Origin: JAABRU01 sp050180235
GTDB taxonomy: Bacteria > Desulfobacterota > Desulfobacteria > Desulfobacterales > Desulfococcaceae
Direction: 5' to 3'
Length of the DNA stretch: 53,249 nt
Assembly (NCBI GenBank): GCA_050180235.1
Contig: JBFXEJ010000028.1
Span: 1 to 53,249, forward strand
This document shows, piece after piece, positions 53,178-53,249 of the stretch. The position numbers were made by a program, and so were the translations under genes. The stretch's first letter is position 1; each line of letters opens with the position of its first letter. The notes below the pieces were generated by a model. That model was not told where the DNA came from, searched no databases, and saw only the letters and a list, made by a program, of their open reading frames with translations.

Positions 53178-53249
53178 AATAATAACGGTTGATATACATT
53201 CCGATAACATTGTCGTGTATTTTTTCGTTCTTTGAAAAACAGATTGTCT
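53124..53249. mobile_element. Left end of an insertion inside the NtrC-type gene
   Basis: GGTAGTGGGTCAAATTGGTT matches the terminal repeat of the family 3A elements, but the interior after 53147 is different. It may be the parent insertion sequence or another miniature relative; the right end is beyond the window. If the 8-bp duplication rule holds, AACTGGAT (53116-53123) should recur at its far end. Confidence 0.75.

Overview
The window looks like chromosomal DNA of a Desulfobacterota bacterium, probably a sulfate reducer of the Desulfobacteraceae/Desulfococcaceae type. This is an inference from gene content and order, not a database match. The clues are a delta-type division and cell-wall cluster with murB before ftsQ-ftsA-ftsZ, an AcsE-like methyltetrahydrofolate methyltransferase, a CFeSP-like [4Fe-4S]/DUF3786 protein, an AAA-ATPase-like/PDDEXK protein, many multi-domain signalling proteins, and intergenic DNA full of small inverted-repeat elements. 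Almost every gene I accept is on the + strand; the long minus-strand frames are shadows. I saw no tRNA, rRNA or CRISPR array.

Layout. 1-9513: murF-mraY-ftsW-murG-murB-ftsQ-ftsA-ftsZ, closed by an intrinsic terminator; murD and murC are missing from their usual places. 10133-15117: TonB-dependent receptor, YfiR-like periplasmic protein and CHASE8-type hybrid histidine kinase. 15584-19608: membrane TIR-domain protein and a secreted coiled-coil/TPR protein split by one in-frame TAG, then a gene remnant cut by a miniature element. 19674-23710: toxin-antitoxin pair (toxin frameshifted), AAA/PDDEXK protein, REC-PAS-GGDEF regulator. 24034-32320: trans-sulfuration enzyme, argS, SPOR protein, lipoprotein, unknowns, gatC, BtrH-like protein. 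33129-42764: AcsE-like enzyme, chemoreceptor, Nnr, Fe-S/DUF3786 protein, class V aminotransferase, second PIN toxin-antitoxin pair, UPF0280 protein. 43052-44761: DEAD-box helicase behind a promoter and a strongly foldable leader. 45212-53123: GrpE-like, short Hsp70 and a membrane J-like/DUF1566 protein, then a histidine kinase and an NtrC-type regulator broken by an insertion at 53124.

The strongest theme beyond the genes is small mobile DNA. At least four families of roughly 90-165 bp inverted-repeat elements fill the gaps. Two nearly identical copies (19273-19418 and 23784-23928) have perfect 8-bp target duplications, and a relative at 41250-41362 has another. The same terminal sequence starts at 53124, inside the NtrC-type gene. 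Other copies supply the stop codons of the BtrH-like gene and of nnr.

Most promising for new biology: the leader RNA of the DEAD-box helicase, in which an intrinsic-terminator-like hairpin sits inside a long helix that pairs its own U-tract; the TIR/TPR pair with its internal amber codon; and the GrpE/Hsp70/J-like/DUF1566 operon joined to a two-component system. Functions are assigned from motifs read by eye; no search was run.
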